Positions 21,300-34,455 are shown, counted from the first letter of the stretch. The stretch: 64,000 bases of DNA from Sclerodactyla briareus (GCA_026419785.1 JAODTK010000467.1:310001-374000), one strand, 5' to 3'. The notes: a model not told the origin generated them from the sequence alone. Program-made: numbers and translations.

Positions 21300-24200
21300 A
21301 CCCAAATGTTTCATCAATCTCAGGATATGTCCTTTTTAGGAAACCCAATTCCTTGGGTAGTGATGAAACGTGGTACATGACAAGCCCCCACAGGACCTGT
21401 ATTAAGTATACAGGCTTTTGTATGCATAAAAAGGCATAGGAAAACGAGTATGCTTTCAAAGGTCCCCCACACCCCTTCCCAAGTTTTTATGATTCAGGTT
21501 CGGTGTTGTGTCAAATGATTATCTAGCTATGTGAAATGGGACCTGCTTCTTTGCAACGTGTTTCAACTATCTTCTGCAAGATTTATCTTGCCCAAGAGCC
21601 GAAAAATTTATCTTATAATATTGCCGGGGGCCCTGAAGACCTCAGCTGAAGCCACAGAATGGAGCGGAGTAGGAGAGTATTTAGCCCCATTTGTCTAGGT
21701 GGGGATTCGAAAGGAAAGATGGCGTTATTTTCCCTCCACTTGTTTTTAGGCATGAACAACATGTGTCCGCATTGCTCTGAGAAATCTTCAACTTGTGTTA
21801 TTGTTTAAACATTTCAACTATGAAAAGAATTTCTGCACATGGCGACAGCAATTACATAGATGTATTAAATGGTCATGAATTTTCCACGTCTGAAAGCAAA
21901 CGCACAGGGCACGACTATAGGTAGTAGTTGCATAACTCGTTAGTCAACTTGGTTCTTTATTATACTTAACAACACTCTAGGTAAGTGACTGGTGTGATGG
22001 AAATCATGTTAAGGTACTCTGGAGAATGGACCATCCACAGTTACAAAAGGTGCAAAAGCATAATACACTCAGAGGTTAAAAACCAGTTGTACAAAAACAC
22101 TGCTGCACTGTTCGTGATGCGCTCCAGCTACAAGCACATGTTAGTTCTATCTGCTGATGAGTGATGCCCATACCGCATGAAATAATGATAAGTGTTGGGA
22201 GCAATTGCTCAAAATTGTCAATTCACAGGTATTTTTGTTGACTGCCCCAAAGTGCGCCTCCAAAATAGGCAACGATTTCTGAATTGTGTAATTACATATA
22301 TACGTCCCAAGTGACAAGCTACAAAAGGTCGAATTACTTTGGTTGCACCAAATTACAAAACTGGATACAGGAGCAGTACGACTTGGTGAACGCCACATAT
22401 TCAGTTACGGCTTTTTAGTTCATCTTCATAGGGTCATAAACAATAATATGTCCCATGGGTAAAACGTCTGAATACCCGCAGGTAGTTTCTCACTCGATAC
22501 TATAGGGTCCGATAATGCGCCGCCTCCTGACTAAAGACGTTTCCCCGGAAACAACTCAAACAAGTGATCCGCCATACTACCATCCATAAACTATTGAAGC
22601 CACATAAGCGTAAACTTAGAAATTATCCATATCATCACCAGGGTAGTATTCGCTTCAAGACAACGAATTTGCATTCGCAATGATAACTCGTTCCAATTCC
22701 TTGATATTCCAATTGGAGTGTGTTGCCAAAAGGCCCGAGTCAAATTTTAACACAATTCGCCCTCACCATGAGGTCATTTACCCACGTAATTCAGTTGTTA
22801 CAGTTCATTCAGAACGGGTTTGCCAACAGCTCTCGTGGCTCTTCCCTCAACAGTGAGAGCTTATTTATTTATTTCTTATTTTATATTCATTATTTTAATT
22901 TCTTTCCTTGGGAGCAATTGCTTTTTTTCTCCTGTCAATTCCGTTGTTTTTCCCCTTTTCCCCAATAGTTCAGTTTTCGAATGTGTTGTGAGGACTCTTT
23001 ACATCCCGTTGGTAGCATGCGACGTATTGGCGGCCTTCAATCCAGTTTTTAAAATTTTAGGGACTTGGGATACAATTTCATCGATATTGAATCCCTATGC
23101 ATGTAGCAACATGTAGGCAATTACCACCTTATGGCACACCTGCTAACCCCGTTCCGGCCCGCTGGGTGCCGATGCCAATTTCCATCAACAAAGTCGTGTC
23201 TAAAAATTTTCACGAATTATAACAATACAAAACTATACAATTCTAATTCCATTTTTTTTCATCCCATAAACAACCAAGTAGTTAGGAAATATTTCCTTTG
23301 CGTGGTTGGCCTGTCTAAGTACCGACAAAACATAAATAGTGGTATGATGGTATAGGGATTATAGTCCTTGGTTTCACTAGAACCACTGCTTTTACAACTC
23401 GAAGAGAAGTCTCATGCGACACGGATGAGTCTGTATAACATTTCAATTTTTATGTCTCATGCTTCATGCATGGTAGAGTCAGGTAAACCCGCCGTAATGG
23501 CATTGTATCAATACATATAACATCAGTGTCTTGTTAATACTCATATCAGTGCCCAGTGCAGACCCACTTGGGGCATTACTATTCTGTGGACTCGGTTTTG
23601 CCACAGTGTTACAGTAAATATGGACCATGTCCTCTCAATTGGAAGTTCGCAGCGGGCTGTCTCAATCATACTGGATTTTGGATCACCTGCCTGGCTTGAC
23701 GTGAATTTAATTGCGATTATTTTGATGACTTGTGTGGCGTATAATATTTACTGATAAACGTTTTTCGTTTGTTTTTTCCGGGGCATTCGTCTAGCACACA
23801 ATGTTGACTCGTGTTGCCAGTGACACACTGGCGATAATGCAATATACGGCACTGCAGCCGTTGTTATTCAGGCCACCCTTGCATTTACGAGGACAAAAAC
23901 CATAACTCTGTGATAGACTTTTATCACGTTGTGCCCCCCAGGGCCTGTGGCATGATTCACGGTTCCTTGGATATATATGCCTGGTCAGATCTTACCGAAC
24001 ACCAACCTCTTCCAGTTCTGACGAGAACGTTACTGTCGTCGATTTATACACATATTACTGACGGCATTTTGTCCGGTTTAATTTAGTGAAATATGCCTTT
24101 CCATGAAAATATACACCATTTCTCTAGAGGACCAAGATTCAGGGTTTGAAAAAATGGCTCTGTGGGAATTTGAGTTTTATTTCACCAGTGACTGTCCTAT

Positions 24201-25330
24201 TTTGCCCTTGAGAAGTTATGGCGGTCTTCATATTGCCCTTGGGCGCATTCAATACCATAACCCTCATAGTGGTATTTTCCCCTATGAATGGTGGGGTACT
24301 GGTACCATAGACTTTGCAATGCCAGTGATGCTAGTGGTACTTAACAAGTCACATTGATGAACCTCGACTTTAATTCCCAAACCCAGTAACTGAGAAGATA
24401 TAAGTCATCATATAACCGCCTCGCGCCCAACCCCCACAACATTATGTTTTAGAGTGTGGGCGGCCAAACATTATATAACAAAACTATAGTCCGACAAATT
24501 AGGACCACTTTCCGTCAGTTTCACCGATGAAATTCTCATCTGATCTGCAAGGTATACATCTGCGCAGACCAACAAAGACGTATTATACTCTATAACTCCC
24601 GAGGGAGTTTTTACAGGACACTCACTATGCATGAACAACTGAATTCTCAGAGATATATTCTACAGGTACATTTCATGTTTCGCCTCCTATCAAGTGCCTC
24701 GTGGCGGCAAGATGTTCCTATGTACGGTAGGTGAGCATTAGCGTCAAAATTGCCTCGTTGGACGGTTGCGTGTTCATGCCTGAGCCCCAATATCACAATT
24801 ACCCACTGGGCGATGAAACGTTCGTGCATGTAATTCAGAAAAGATATGGTAATCGCCATGCTGCCAAACTTGTCCATGAGCCCCATGGAGAAGTTTCTAC
24901 ATAAACTAAATGTTACTAGGACCTTATTCGCCGAATGCCTGGGGCGGCGGAATAGTTTGCGTAGGTAGCCGACGCATTACAACACGCCGAGGTGCCCGAT
25001 GGGCAGCGGGGAATGTCCCTCGGTTATGGATTAGCTACTTGGTTGACTGTGGAGAATGTAGCGAGGCCTTTGCCCTTTGGCGATTTGCTTGCCTTTTTTT
25101 ATCTTTCTATTTTTCCTCCTTTTTTCTGATTTCGGCATTGCATCTATTGTTAGCTTGCCAGAGAGACCTTATTTTCTGGTCACATGTTAAACTTCAGGTT
25201 GTCCAATATGTTATTGTCAACCATCTTGTATCTGGGATGGCAGAATGAATTTGTCCCCATTATTTATAAATATAACATCCTTCCATGGATTTCGGACGGT
25301 TTCATTTCACCATGCAATTCTAGTTATCTC
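21300..25330. other. Intronic sequence, no gene recognised
   Basis: About 4 kb of mostly unique sequence within the presumed LRR-gene intron. Open frames at 24103-24357 and 24910-25248 (plus) and 24647-24886 and 22147-22398 (minus) have no recognisable domain, no repeat identity and no convincing splice pair. Additional LRR exons could be hidden here but none was seen. Confidence 0.3.
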
Positions 25331-25342
25331 AGCTCTTGACTC

Positions 25343-25480
25343 TGTGGATGTGGACAGTCCTCGTTGAGAACCTAACGCCCACAACACGTTTACTGGTAGA
25401 CCTAGCAACAACTAGGCTATAGCCTAAACCAGTAATAAGACGTGAACAGTTCTCTTTGAGAACCTGACGCTCACTTCAGC
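25343..25480 (+). repeat. Two-copy tandem repeat, ~97 bp period
   Basis: GTGGACAGTCCTCGTTGAGAACCTAACGC near 25350 and GTGAACAGTTCTCTTTGAGAACCTGACGC near 25443 are diverged direct copies. Both are followed by CTAGGCTA-type words. Confidence 0.55.
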
Positions 25481-25871
25481 ATACACAACTCTACAGCTGT
25501 ATAGGCTAGGATCGTTAAAATCAACCAATGCTCAGTAGTGATCACTGCCCAGCAGGCTACACTAGAGTAGTCCCAGCGCCCTTGAGGCTATGCTAGGCTA
25601 CGTTTTCTACTCTTTCCTGATCCAATAATATTGCTGAGTGATGATAGCCTTATTAATAAGGCTAGGCTAAAATACAACAACACAAGGCAACTCACCTTAC
25701 CAGAGGTACCGACAGCGTATATCGTCGCAGCCTAAGCTGCAGCCAGTCTTGAAGTTGAATTGTTGAAATTCAAACAAAGAGCCGTGTAAGCCTGATGTGG
25801 TCTCCCATTCATAACTACACAAGAGTACCGCAGGATTACACGCCCCACTGCATTGAAATCAACCGAAGCCT

Positions 25872-25948
25872 AACAAGCCCGAGCACTGTGATTAATAATC
25901 TACAGTGCTGAGCTTGTTCGGAGGAGCAGCATTAAACGATGCTTCCTC
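25872..25948 (+). other. Two adjacent hairpins
   Basis: Hairpin 1 (25872-25918) pairs AACAAGC and AGCACTGT with ACAGTGCT and GCTTGTT around a short AT-rich loop, with small internal bulges. Hairpin 2 (25921-25948) pairs GAGGAGCAGCAT with ATGCTTCCTC around TAAACG, with a 2-base bulge. They lie directly upstream of the partial foldback copy at 25971-26027 and may belong to that element. Confidence 0.5.
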
Positions 25949-25970
25949 GTCAAACTCTACTCACGCACTG

Positions 25971-26027
25971 AAGCCGTCGAACTGCTCGTGCTATCTCACG
26001 TAATACCAAGCGTAGTGAATGGCGAGG
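25971..26027 (-). repeat. Partial, inverted copy of the 20.9-21.3 kb foldback family
   Basis: GAAGCCGTCGA-CTGCTCGTGCTATCTCACG matches 20954-20985 in reverse complement, and CACGTAATACCAAGCGTAGTG.AATGGCGAG matches 21253-21287 in reverse complement. Here the two pieces are joined at the shared CACG, whereas at 20.9-21.3 kb they are about 300 bp apart. Confidence 0.6.
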
Positions 26028-26029
26028 TA

Positions 26030-28260
26030 GAATAGCTATTGTGTCGCAACGCTTTTACAGCCCTACGTTCACACATGCCACATGGACGTAAGGATAGAAC
26101 ACCTCCATTTCAAGGACACGGCGCCGAGACGAACCGGTCGTAAATTCTGACTAATAATTATTATTGGGGGAGGGTAGTCTACACTCTGAAATTACTTCGT
26201 CAAACTGAACCTGTGAACAATTGTTTTCATTGTATACTTTCTTCGGTATCGAGGGTCTGTCTGCTATCGGCATTTCCTTCTACTCAGCTCTATTATAGCC
26301 TTGTTCGATTTCTAAATTTGCAGACAGCGCCTGCACAATTCACTGAATAGCTTGGCGTGAACAGATAGCTTGAAGGCTGTCCAAAAGTCCATTTCTAGCG
26401 TCTCTTGTAGCTTAATCCAGTTCGGCCCGGGTCCGCCGGGCGTTTGGGTCCGTGGTGGGTTGGAAGAGTAAAGCGGGAGTTAGAGATGTAGGGTGGTTGG
26501 GTTGGTTTGGTTGAGGTGAACGGGGTCGGGTGCGGGGGATCTGCATGTGGTGCGGAGATTTGCGTGTGGTTGAGGTGTGGAGGAGTGGAAGAGATTTATT
26601 TCCTTCGATAAATATGCTGCCAACTTGCCGAGGATCTCTTAGACTGTATGATGTCAGTCCGGTGACACCAGTTGGCACTGCACAGTTATTACACAGCACG
26701 ATATTTCCCCTCGTTTTGCAATTTCATACTCTTGAACATGGACATTCAGGAGTCTCTTTCATGGAGAATAGGTCTATTCTAGTTTATCTTTGCCTTTTAG
26801 ATTACCCTGCGTAAGGCAATGTTATGTTGATCGTGGTTTACTTTACCGTCCAAATTTCTGGAATATAATATAGGTTTACCTTCCCCTTATTTCGTGTCAT
26901 GGCCTTATTCTCATTAGTTGTTGACAATGGAACTGGACCAAAACATTGAATAACGAAGTTGCCAACTGTCAATTACTTTACACTCCAATTTTGAGCATCA
27001 TTGAAAAAAACACCCACTAAATTTTCAGCCACATAGAACCAGGCAAAACCTTCGTGGCAGTTTGTAACAAGTGATGATTTGCTAAATTGAGGCATGGACC
27101 AATTTATGTATTTAAAATGGCTTGTTTCTTGAAGCTCGGTTTTACAAATGGATTGACAGCCACTGCGTAGAAGGTTCTAGGTGTATCAACGTCTTTCACT
27201 TAGACGTTTCAATGACGAAATCTTCTGTTATCAAGATCCAGATAATCCGAATTGGCACAGTCGTACCGAACCCAGGATGGGTAAGCTAGGGCTTTCAGTT
27301 TCCGGAAAAAAAAAAAAAATGCCTTCCTGTTCCAAAACAACATTTCGCAGCCCGGATTTCATCCCGTTGCTTCCGTCTGCCGAAGGCAAACTGAATCTAT
27401 GCGGCCACCTGTTGTATATGTGGTGTGTTGTTTTGTGTGAGTGCGGCTGTGAATCTGGCTTGTATACATGATACGTGGAAGACGCTAGTCGAACTCTACT
27501 CATATTTGGTTGCTGGATCACGCGTATTGAGTAGATGTTCTCTGTTTTGATATTGGAGAGGTCAAAGGTCATACAAATTAGCTGAGGCAAAAAAGTGAAC
27601 TTTTGTTAGGCAGTTCTAACTCGGCAATGACCTCATTTGTCCTATGTGACTTTTGTGACCTTGTTACGCGTTGCTGTGACAAATGGATTCGTCTCGCCGA
27701 GACTGGATTCCGTTCGTGGCAAGTGACAACCCAAAAGGCCGAACTCATTAGGTAGGCAGTGTTGCGTTCTTGTTTGTTTTTTGGGGGGATGCTTTCTGAT
27801 CTTCCATAATAGAATATTGTGTTTTTCACGTCTTCTCAGTGTTTAATTGTGCGTTTTTTTAGTGCTTCACATTCACTAATGTACCGGTCTGTCCCCATCG
27901 TATACTACTGTATAGGAGTTTTCATCCTCAGCTGTTCGTGCGTGTTTGTGCTTTCTGTGTTCTTTTCTCCTTCGAGTAGGCAAATATATTAGTAGCGATA
28001 TACAGTTGGCGGGTTGCTTTTTTTCCGGCACACATTCAAAAGTATCATGGACGATTCTTGAATGAGTTTCCAGATGTAGCCTCCGCAAGCCTGAAATGGT
28101 TGGAATACAACTGTATTGGCTAAACATAGAATTTTCACAGTTCACTCCCCGGGTTATGTTGCTTATAGACAAGATCAAATTTTACTTCCCGTGGCATTGA
28201 GGCTGGATTTTTATCTTCTGTATGTGAGGTGTCTGACCGGATAGCTTGAGAATACACTAT
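26030..28260. other. Intronic sequence, no gene recognised
   Basis: Contains a GT-rich plus-strand patch (26440-26590), a poly-A run (27304-27319) and TGACC/GGTCA words (27558-27665). Short ORFs only. Confidence 0.3.
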
Positions 28261-28479
28261 TGGTGTTAGTTTTCTATTTGGTCTTGGTGTGAAATTCTGT
28301 CCAACTCTGCAGGGTATTCCCAGAATTCATAGTTGGTGTTGTATCTCGTTCTCCCAACAGGCCCCTCAGAGTGCATAAGTTGCTTCTTCGTTTCGACATG
28401 GCGATCACGATTTTCAGTAAGAGTACAAATATTCGTTCCTGATACTTTTATTATCAGGGGAGAGAAAAGACAGCTCGCT

Positions 28480-28700
28480 AGCTGTATATTGCGATAGTAT
28501 CTTTGCCCGGGTCGAAGTACCACTGCGTGGACTATAATTGGAACCCTTTTAGTAGTAGAACCTGATACCCTCGCCACCGGATCTAGTTTAACAATTATTC
28601 TACATAGAAAGGCAAAACTTTGCCTAAACTGATTGCCCTTGTACCAAACTAAACCGTCCACGAACGACTGCCCGTCCCAGGACAGTTCCAACGCGGGTCA
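28480..28700 (-). mobile_element. CR1-like LINE ORF1 fragment
   Basis: The minus strand here matches the ORF1 end of the larger LINE at 38420-42000. 28530-28625 aligns with 41320-41400 at the DNA level (GTAGTAGAACCTGATACCCTCGC against GTAGTGGAACCTGTTACCCTCGC). In protein both give an ARV(S/T)GSTT block preceded by FLC..(I/V)V. A 141-codon minus-strand frame spans it (28266-28691). The C-rich plus strand up to about 28990 resembles the C-rich ORF1 region 41640-42000 in composition and may be the rest of ORF1. Confidence 0.55.
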
Positions 28701-28959
28701 AACCATGGGAGAATACCACATCGTCCCTTTCTACTATCACCACTCCCGCTCTATCTGCTCCTATCCCCTGTAACTCTCACCCGCCCTCACATCATATCCG
28801 ACTGACTTCCTTCCACGGCGCCTCTACGCCAGCACACCAAAGCTCTTCTTCAGCGAGTCCCGTAATCAACAAAAAAGAACCAAGCCATCTTCCTTTTTTT
28901 TTTTACCTATGATGCCCTGCATTCATTCCGACTCTTCCTAGTACCCGTCCTCCACGTTC

Positions 28960-29270
28960 CGCTAACCAACACACTTCTGTATCTTAATACCAAAAGTATC
29001 CAATGCATAAAGGAACCCACCTTGCCTCTATATTGTGGAACACCCCCACTATCAGAAAAACAAACAACATAAAGAACGAAAACACCACCAACGCAAACAA
29101 CACACCACAAGAGGGGAAAAAGATAGGAACCCACAAAAAATATCAGAACACAAAAAAGACAGCAGATAGAGAGACAAAACAGACCGACATGTAGATAGAA
29201 GGAAGATATGTACGGATTAGAAACGCGATACGTTTCAACACCCCCCCCCCCAACCCGCACATTGAAGGAG
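28960..29270 (-). repeat. A/C-rich low-complexity tract
   Basis: The plus strand consists of AAACAAC, ACACCA and AAAAAGA-like words. The long minus-strand ORF (28907-29389), with Val/Leu/Cys/Phe-rich pseudo-membrane stretches, is a composition artefact; its 3' half has no conserved motif. Confidence 0.5.
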
Positions 29271-29314
29271 GACGCCAACACGCTCACTGAAAGGAGAAAA
29301 ACAATAGAAAACAG

Positions 29315-29400
29315 TGTTGTAGTGCTCGAGACCAGTCTTCCCTCTCTCGATCTCTGTCTCGACACCTGTGGTCTCGGTCTAGGTCTCAAACCTTATGGAC
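29315..29400 (+). repeat. Degenerate (GGTCTC)n hexamer tract
   Basis: Words TCTCGA, CTCTGTCTCGACACC and GGTCTCGGTCTAGGTCTC match the more regular tract at 31288-31440, including the TCTCGACACC..(C/G)TGGTCT junction. The two tracts appear to be copies of the same repeat. Confidence 0.5.
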
Positions 29401-30210
29401 TCGGAAAATCTTCAGATTCGCTCCGGGACCGTTTTTGGTTTCTGAATAAGTTTAGCTCAGAGAAAAAAGCATCTGCAATTCATGTGTTGAGGTTACTGTG
29501 AACTGCGAATGGAGTGGGCTTCACCTTGTCAATGTGGGAGACCGTTGTAACAATTGGCTCAGAGCCAGGTTATTGCTAGCTCCAACTTATTGGCAGTCAC
29601 TCGCAGTAGTAACAGTAGAGTAGGTTTTCCAATTACGCCTCCTCTCCCCACTAAATTAGTGATTAATTAAAATCACTGAATATTCACCTTCTGTATTTCT
29701 ATCACAGTATTAGTGCCTGCTAGAGAGTGTTCGTATTGGGGTGGCGTAGTAACGGGTTTTTTCCCATGTTTATAGGCACAGGCTGAAATTTTTGTCAATT
29801 TATTCATTTTATATCATGGTCGGTTCATAATTAGGGGTTGGATTCGAAATAGGCTGATAGCCTAACAATACAACTTTGAAAATCGTGGAAGCCGCAGATA
29901 CTATTCAGGTTTGATCAGACACATAACAATTATCGGAGCAATTTGATTGGCTAATGCTAATATCCAAATGCCAAATGCCTGAGTCTTGAAGGGTGTAGCA
30001 AAACCTGATGAACCAGCTACCTATTTTTATATTTGCGTTAGCGTTATTTCTTATATAGCAATTCGAGGCCTACGACCGTACGAGTGCTAGGCCTTGCATG
30101 TTTTCTCCAGAGGGCATTTGATAGTGCTTGATTAGTTGAAAATGACCACCTGAAACTCCCAGAATACAAGTTCATGACCCATAAAGCTCAATACGGGAGA
30201 ATCTGTACTG
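29401..30210. other. No gene seen
   Basis: Unique AT-rich sequence, no recognised exon or repeat. Confidence 0.3.
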
Positions 30211-30224
30211 CTATTGGAAAAAGG

Positions 30225-30560
30225 TCCACAAGTGGTGGAGCGGGGTGGCTCGTAAACAGGGTTGTGGGTTCGATGTCCGCGTGTAAACCTTTACCAAGGG
30301 GTGAATGGGTACAGTTAGGTAACTATATAGGGTTGCGCTGTATGTGGCTGCACCTATGGGAAGTAACCCAGGGGGACACGATGATGTGGCATTACTGTTC
30401 AGTGTGTGCCAAGAGGTGCGAACAGCAAGGGTTGTGCAATATAGAGTGTGGGTTTTAAAAAAAGTTACCCAATGACAGGGGGTAATTATTGTGAAGCGCT
30501 CTGAGATGGGGTTCCCACATGTAAGGCGCCATTAAAATCGCATCAGTAGAAAAAAAAAAC
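30225..30560 (+). mobile_element. tRNA-derived SINE with CR1/L2-type 3' tail
   Basis: The head carries an A-box-like AGTGGTGGAGCGGGGTGG (30231-30248) and a B-box-like GGTTCGATGTCC (30267-30278). The 3' end has the conserved LINE-derived tail GTGAAGCGCTCTGAGATGGG ... GTAAGGCGCCATTAAAATCG (30491-30540), ending in an A run. A SINE with a tRNA head and this GCGCT...GGCGC tail is the standard arrangement for elements moved by CR1/L2-type LINEs. Confidence 0.75.
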
Positions 30561-31287
30561 CCCCGGCTAGAATTGTCCTTTGTGCATTTGTTTATCATAG
30601 TTGGCAAGAACTTCACCTCGACATACAGTGAGGCCTGTGAAAGTACATGTTATATGGAGATTGGTATCCATTCCTAGGACAAAAGCTATTGCTAATGCAT
30701 TCGAATAGGTCCCCCCCCCCCCAAATAATGGAATGATTTTGGGATCTAGGGATGGGAGCAAGGATGGAGCAAAATAGTGCGCCACCATGCCACATAAGGA
30801 AAGGCGGGTGTCCTCGGGTGGTGTAGGGGGTTACGACCTAAGAAAGCTAATTGGAATACAGACGGAAGATGATCAATAATTCTGGTTTAGGCGCCATATT
30901 ATTTTGAATGCTGCATGGAGTGGCAATGCTACTGTGTTCGGCTACCATATTCAGTACGAGAATGACATAGAATCTTTCTATGTTGATTAAAACATATCTT
31001 AAATAGATGGGGGTGATCAGTTTCACCGACAAATTCGGCGAACTGTGGGGAGGGGGGGGAGCATGATGCGCACATGGCGCTTTATCCTGTTGTTAATGCT
31101 CAGGGGGTATACCTATCTTGTTGATTGTAAAGAACGATCGAGAGAAAAGCTGTTGACTTGTTTGCAGATTGTAGAAGGAAGCAAAATTCAAATCTATCAA
31201 TGAGCAGAGGCTTGTTATCATGTCAATAATAAAGCATGTGGGTTTAAATAGGCCTACAATACAGTTTGAACTTTGACCTATATACTA
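30561..31287. other. No gene seen
   Basis: Poly-C at 30711-30721 and a G run at 31050-31059. No coding signal was recognised. Confidence 0.3.
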
Positions 31288-31440
31288 TAAACATTCGGTC
31301 TCGGTCTCGGTCTCGGTCCTCTGGACCTTGCTGGTCCCGGTCTCTGTCTCGAAGTTGTGCTCCTGGTCTCAGTCCCGGTCTCGGTCTCGACACCCCCTGG
31401 TCTTAGTCTCAGTCTAGGATGTGCCGGTCTCGGTCTGAGA
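31288..31440 (+). repeat. (CGGTCT)n hexanucleotide tract
   Basis: Four near-perfect CGGTCT units at 31293-31316 are followed by degenerate GGTCTC/CGGTCTCGGTCTC stretches up to 31440. Confidence 0.8.
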
Positions 31441-32260
31441 CAGAGGGCTTCAAACATTGAAAAAAGAATTGCATTTTTTTTTTTAATGCAGGGGTCAACC
31501 GAACCGAAAGAGGCTGAAAATTGACTCCCGCGGGAAAATAACAGTCTTCCAGGATGAAATTAGGCCTGATAGTTACTTATATCACACCTCTTTGTTCTCA
31601 CTAAACTTTAACCCGATGACGAAACTTCGTAAATTGCCGATTCAATTTATTACACATATCGAACTAGTAGGTATTTGATTGTCAATCCAAGCAATACCCA
31701 CAATATTTCGATCACAAACCAAATTGCTCTAAAAATCCGAACGGTATAATCAACTGTAGAACATGGGAATCCCGAAGAGGGAACAATTATCGCTGTCGAT
31801 GAAGAATCGAACTGGGGTTCGCTGCATTCGGAGTATAACATATTTTTAGGAAGGTGGGGTAAACCTGGTCCCGGTTATCCAACGATCCAGGTTTCTCTGC
31901 CTAGAATTTATCTTCGCAACTTTCCTGCAATAAAAACATTACAGTAACACGAGCTGTATGTTGCTGATACGATGTACTCATGCAAATGCAATGCTTGTTG
32001 GCTTCTAATGAATAGCTCCGGGCATTGTGACTTGGTGTGCGTGCCGAACTCAGCTCAAACTCACAACTGATTCGAGTTGAAAGTCACATATGAAAGACAT
32101 CGTTAAACTTGGTATTCATCACTAACGACATGCCTATGGTTTATGATGTCTGTCCTGTTATTTTTGTTTCTTTGTTTTTTTTTTCCGAATCGCTATTTTG
32201 GATATCATTTCTGTCGGTCCGTTCTGGTAGTCAGATAAAACGTTGCAATGTTTCAACGAT
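31441..32260. other. No gene seen
   Basis: Unique AT-rich sequence within the presumed intron. No motif was recognised. Confidence 0.3.
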
Positions 32261-33326
32261 GGTCACACTAGTGCGATACGACCCGATACGGTACGATAAT
32301 TTTATTAGATGGAGTGTTCACTCTAGTGCGATAAAATGTCGTACGATAATTTTATCGGACGTGTTGGCGCTCAACATGATGGCGGAAGTGGTTGGAGTTT
32401 AAAAAAAAGTACAAGTTTCCCTCTTTTGTCACCCGGGCGGTGGATAGATCGGTCGAATGAGTTTTTCAATATCACGAATTGCAATTTCAAATGAATTGGG
32501 ATTCTGTGTCTTTTTCAAGGACTTGTGGGTGGCGGCAGAAAGAGTTTTTATTGCCACATTTTGAAGGAATCAGCAACAGTCACACTCTCTTTTTCTCGAT
32601 CGTGGAGCATTGTGTTGCACTCCTACGAGCTACTAACATTTCAACAGAGCATGAAATGCAACTTTCTGAATATTACTTTCCGCCCGATTTATGAACACCG
32701 ACCTTCATACCATACTTGAATTTCCTAACGTTCTATTATGCCAAAAGCATGCCTGTGAAACGTTATTCATGGCTATACTGCTCCACCAACCTGCAAACCC
32801 TACTACTATAACCTCACGGACCTACAAGACAATCTTGTTTCGGCGTTGGCTCGATATAATTTTACCTTAACTTATCGCTATACCCTCAAATTTTCCCGGC
32901 TTACCATCTTCTCTTCTTTCACTATCCATAGCTCATTTGTCTTCTGATTCATTTGCCTCTCCCTCATACCGTCACTAGTCGCGCTAATATTGCATATGAG
33001 AACGGCATTTCAAATCAAGCTAAAATATTGGTTTTGTCTGCAGTTTGTAAGCGCTATAATAATAATAATAATAATATCATTAGGACCGAGCAGTCTAATC
33101 AGCAGTCGTGCCTACCCAGAATAAAAATCCTTCTAAACTCCTTATTTTATCGCCAAAACCCAGTTTGCATGCCAATTGCCCCCTATAACACTCAAATGCG
33201 CAATTTCATCACTGCATTGCGTAATTTATCGCCCCCGGTAAATTTATGGTACGACAAAAGTTAAAATATATTCAACCTGATGTCCGATAAATTTATCGTA
33301 TATCGTATCGTACTAGTGTCGACAGC
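32261..33326 (+). mobile_element. ~1.07 kb DNA element with ~45 bp terminal inverted repeats
   Basis: The left end (GGTCACACTAGTGCGATACG ... GTACGATAATTTTAT, 32261-32307) is an imperfect inverted match of the right end (33283-33326; in reverse complement GACACTAGTACGATACGATA ... CGATAAATTTATCGG). The left end is duplicated: a second copy, TCACTCTAGTGCGATAAAAT ... CGATAATTTTATCGG, runs to 32360. The interior has no transposase frame. GATGGCGGAAGTGGTTGGAGT (32379) and the sequence after it are homologous to 48527-48600 in the 6.2 kb tandem block. Superfamily undetermined; no clear target-site duplication seen. Confidence 0.65.
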
Positions 33327-33519
33327 CCTTTATACCAAACTATTCTTCAAATTTCTTCCATACCAAAGCGACTTATCGAACAATGCAATAGTCGATATTT
33401 TCGCCTGCCTATTTCCACAGCTGTAACGACCGGGCCAGATTGGTGGGACTCAATAACCACAACCGACGCAGTTACGACGAGGCGCCTTCACGGGACTTAC
33501 GACTGTCTACCACATGTAA

Positions 33520-33872
<353 letters not shown>

Positions 33873-34455
33873 TGCTATTATATTAGCCGGAGAGGACATG
33901 AGAGCGCGTATTGTGTTCCCTCTTTTTTTTTTCCTCTCCGTCGTAAGAGACACAAACTCGAAGTGAGGAGGCGCCCTATTATGTGTAACATCGTAGAACA
34001 CATTCAATTGTTTACTCTCTGTCTGCGAACTTCTTCGACCACAGACCCCCGAAAATACTTTTGTTGTTTCCGAGTAAAGACGGTATATTATAGTGCAATA
34101 TTCTGCAACATTTTCAGTGAGTGTTACTCTGTTTTGGAAAACGCGGGAAAGTCAGACGATCTATTACGGAAGCACAGAAAGAACAAAATTAATTCGAGAA
34201 TACGAATCGATTGCGTCTGGCAGAAACACCACCTAGGCGTGAAGTATAACATCATGGAGTGAACTAGAGCTCAATAATGTGAAGCTGTCAACGGTACATA
34301 TTATAATCTTCTTGAAAAAAACGAAATGCGAACCATGTCACCCGGATCACATGTCAGTATAACGCTACTATAAGTGAGGGCGCTGTCAAGGGCATAGCAA
34401 ACGGTTCCACCGGACTACTGTTCTGCATAGGAGCTTCAGTACAGCATGTCCAGGA
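33873..34455. other. No gene seen
   Basis: A 99-codon frame at 33963-34262 has no recognisable motif. Nothing else stands out. Confidence 0.3.

Noticed and set aside
28031..28125. Minus-strand LRR-like peptide LRRLHLETHSRIVHDTF with an acceptor-like site
   Set aside because: Spacing of the consensus Asn/Ile positions is off, no good donor follows, and the strand is opposite to the LRR gene.
28907..29389. 160-codon minus-strand ORF with membrane-like segments
   Set aside because: It overlaps an A/C-rich low-complexity tract and the hexamer repeat; hydrophobicity follows from base composition.
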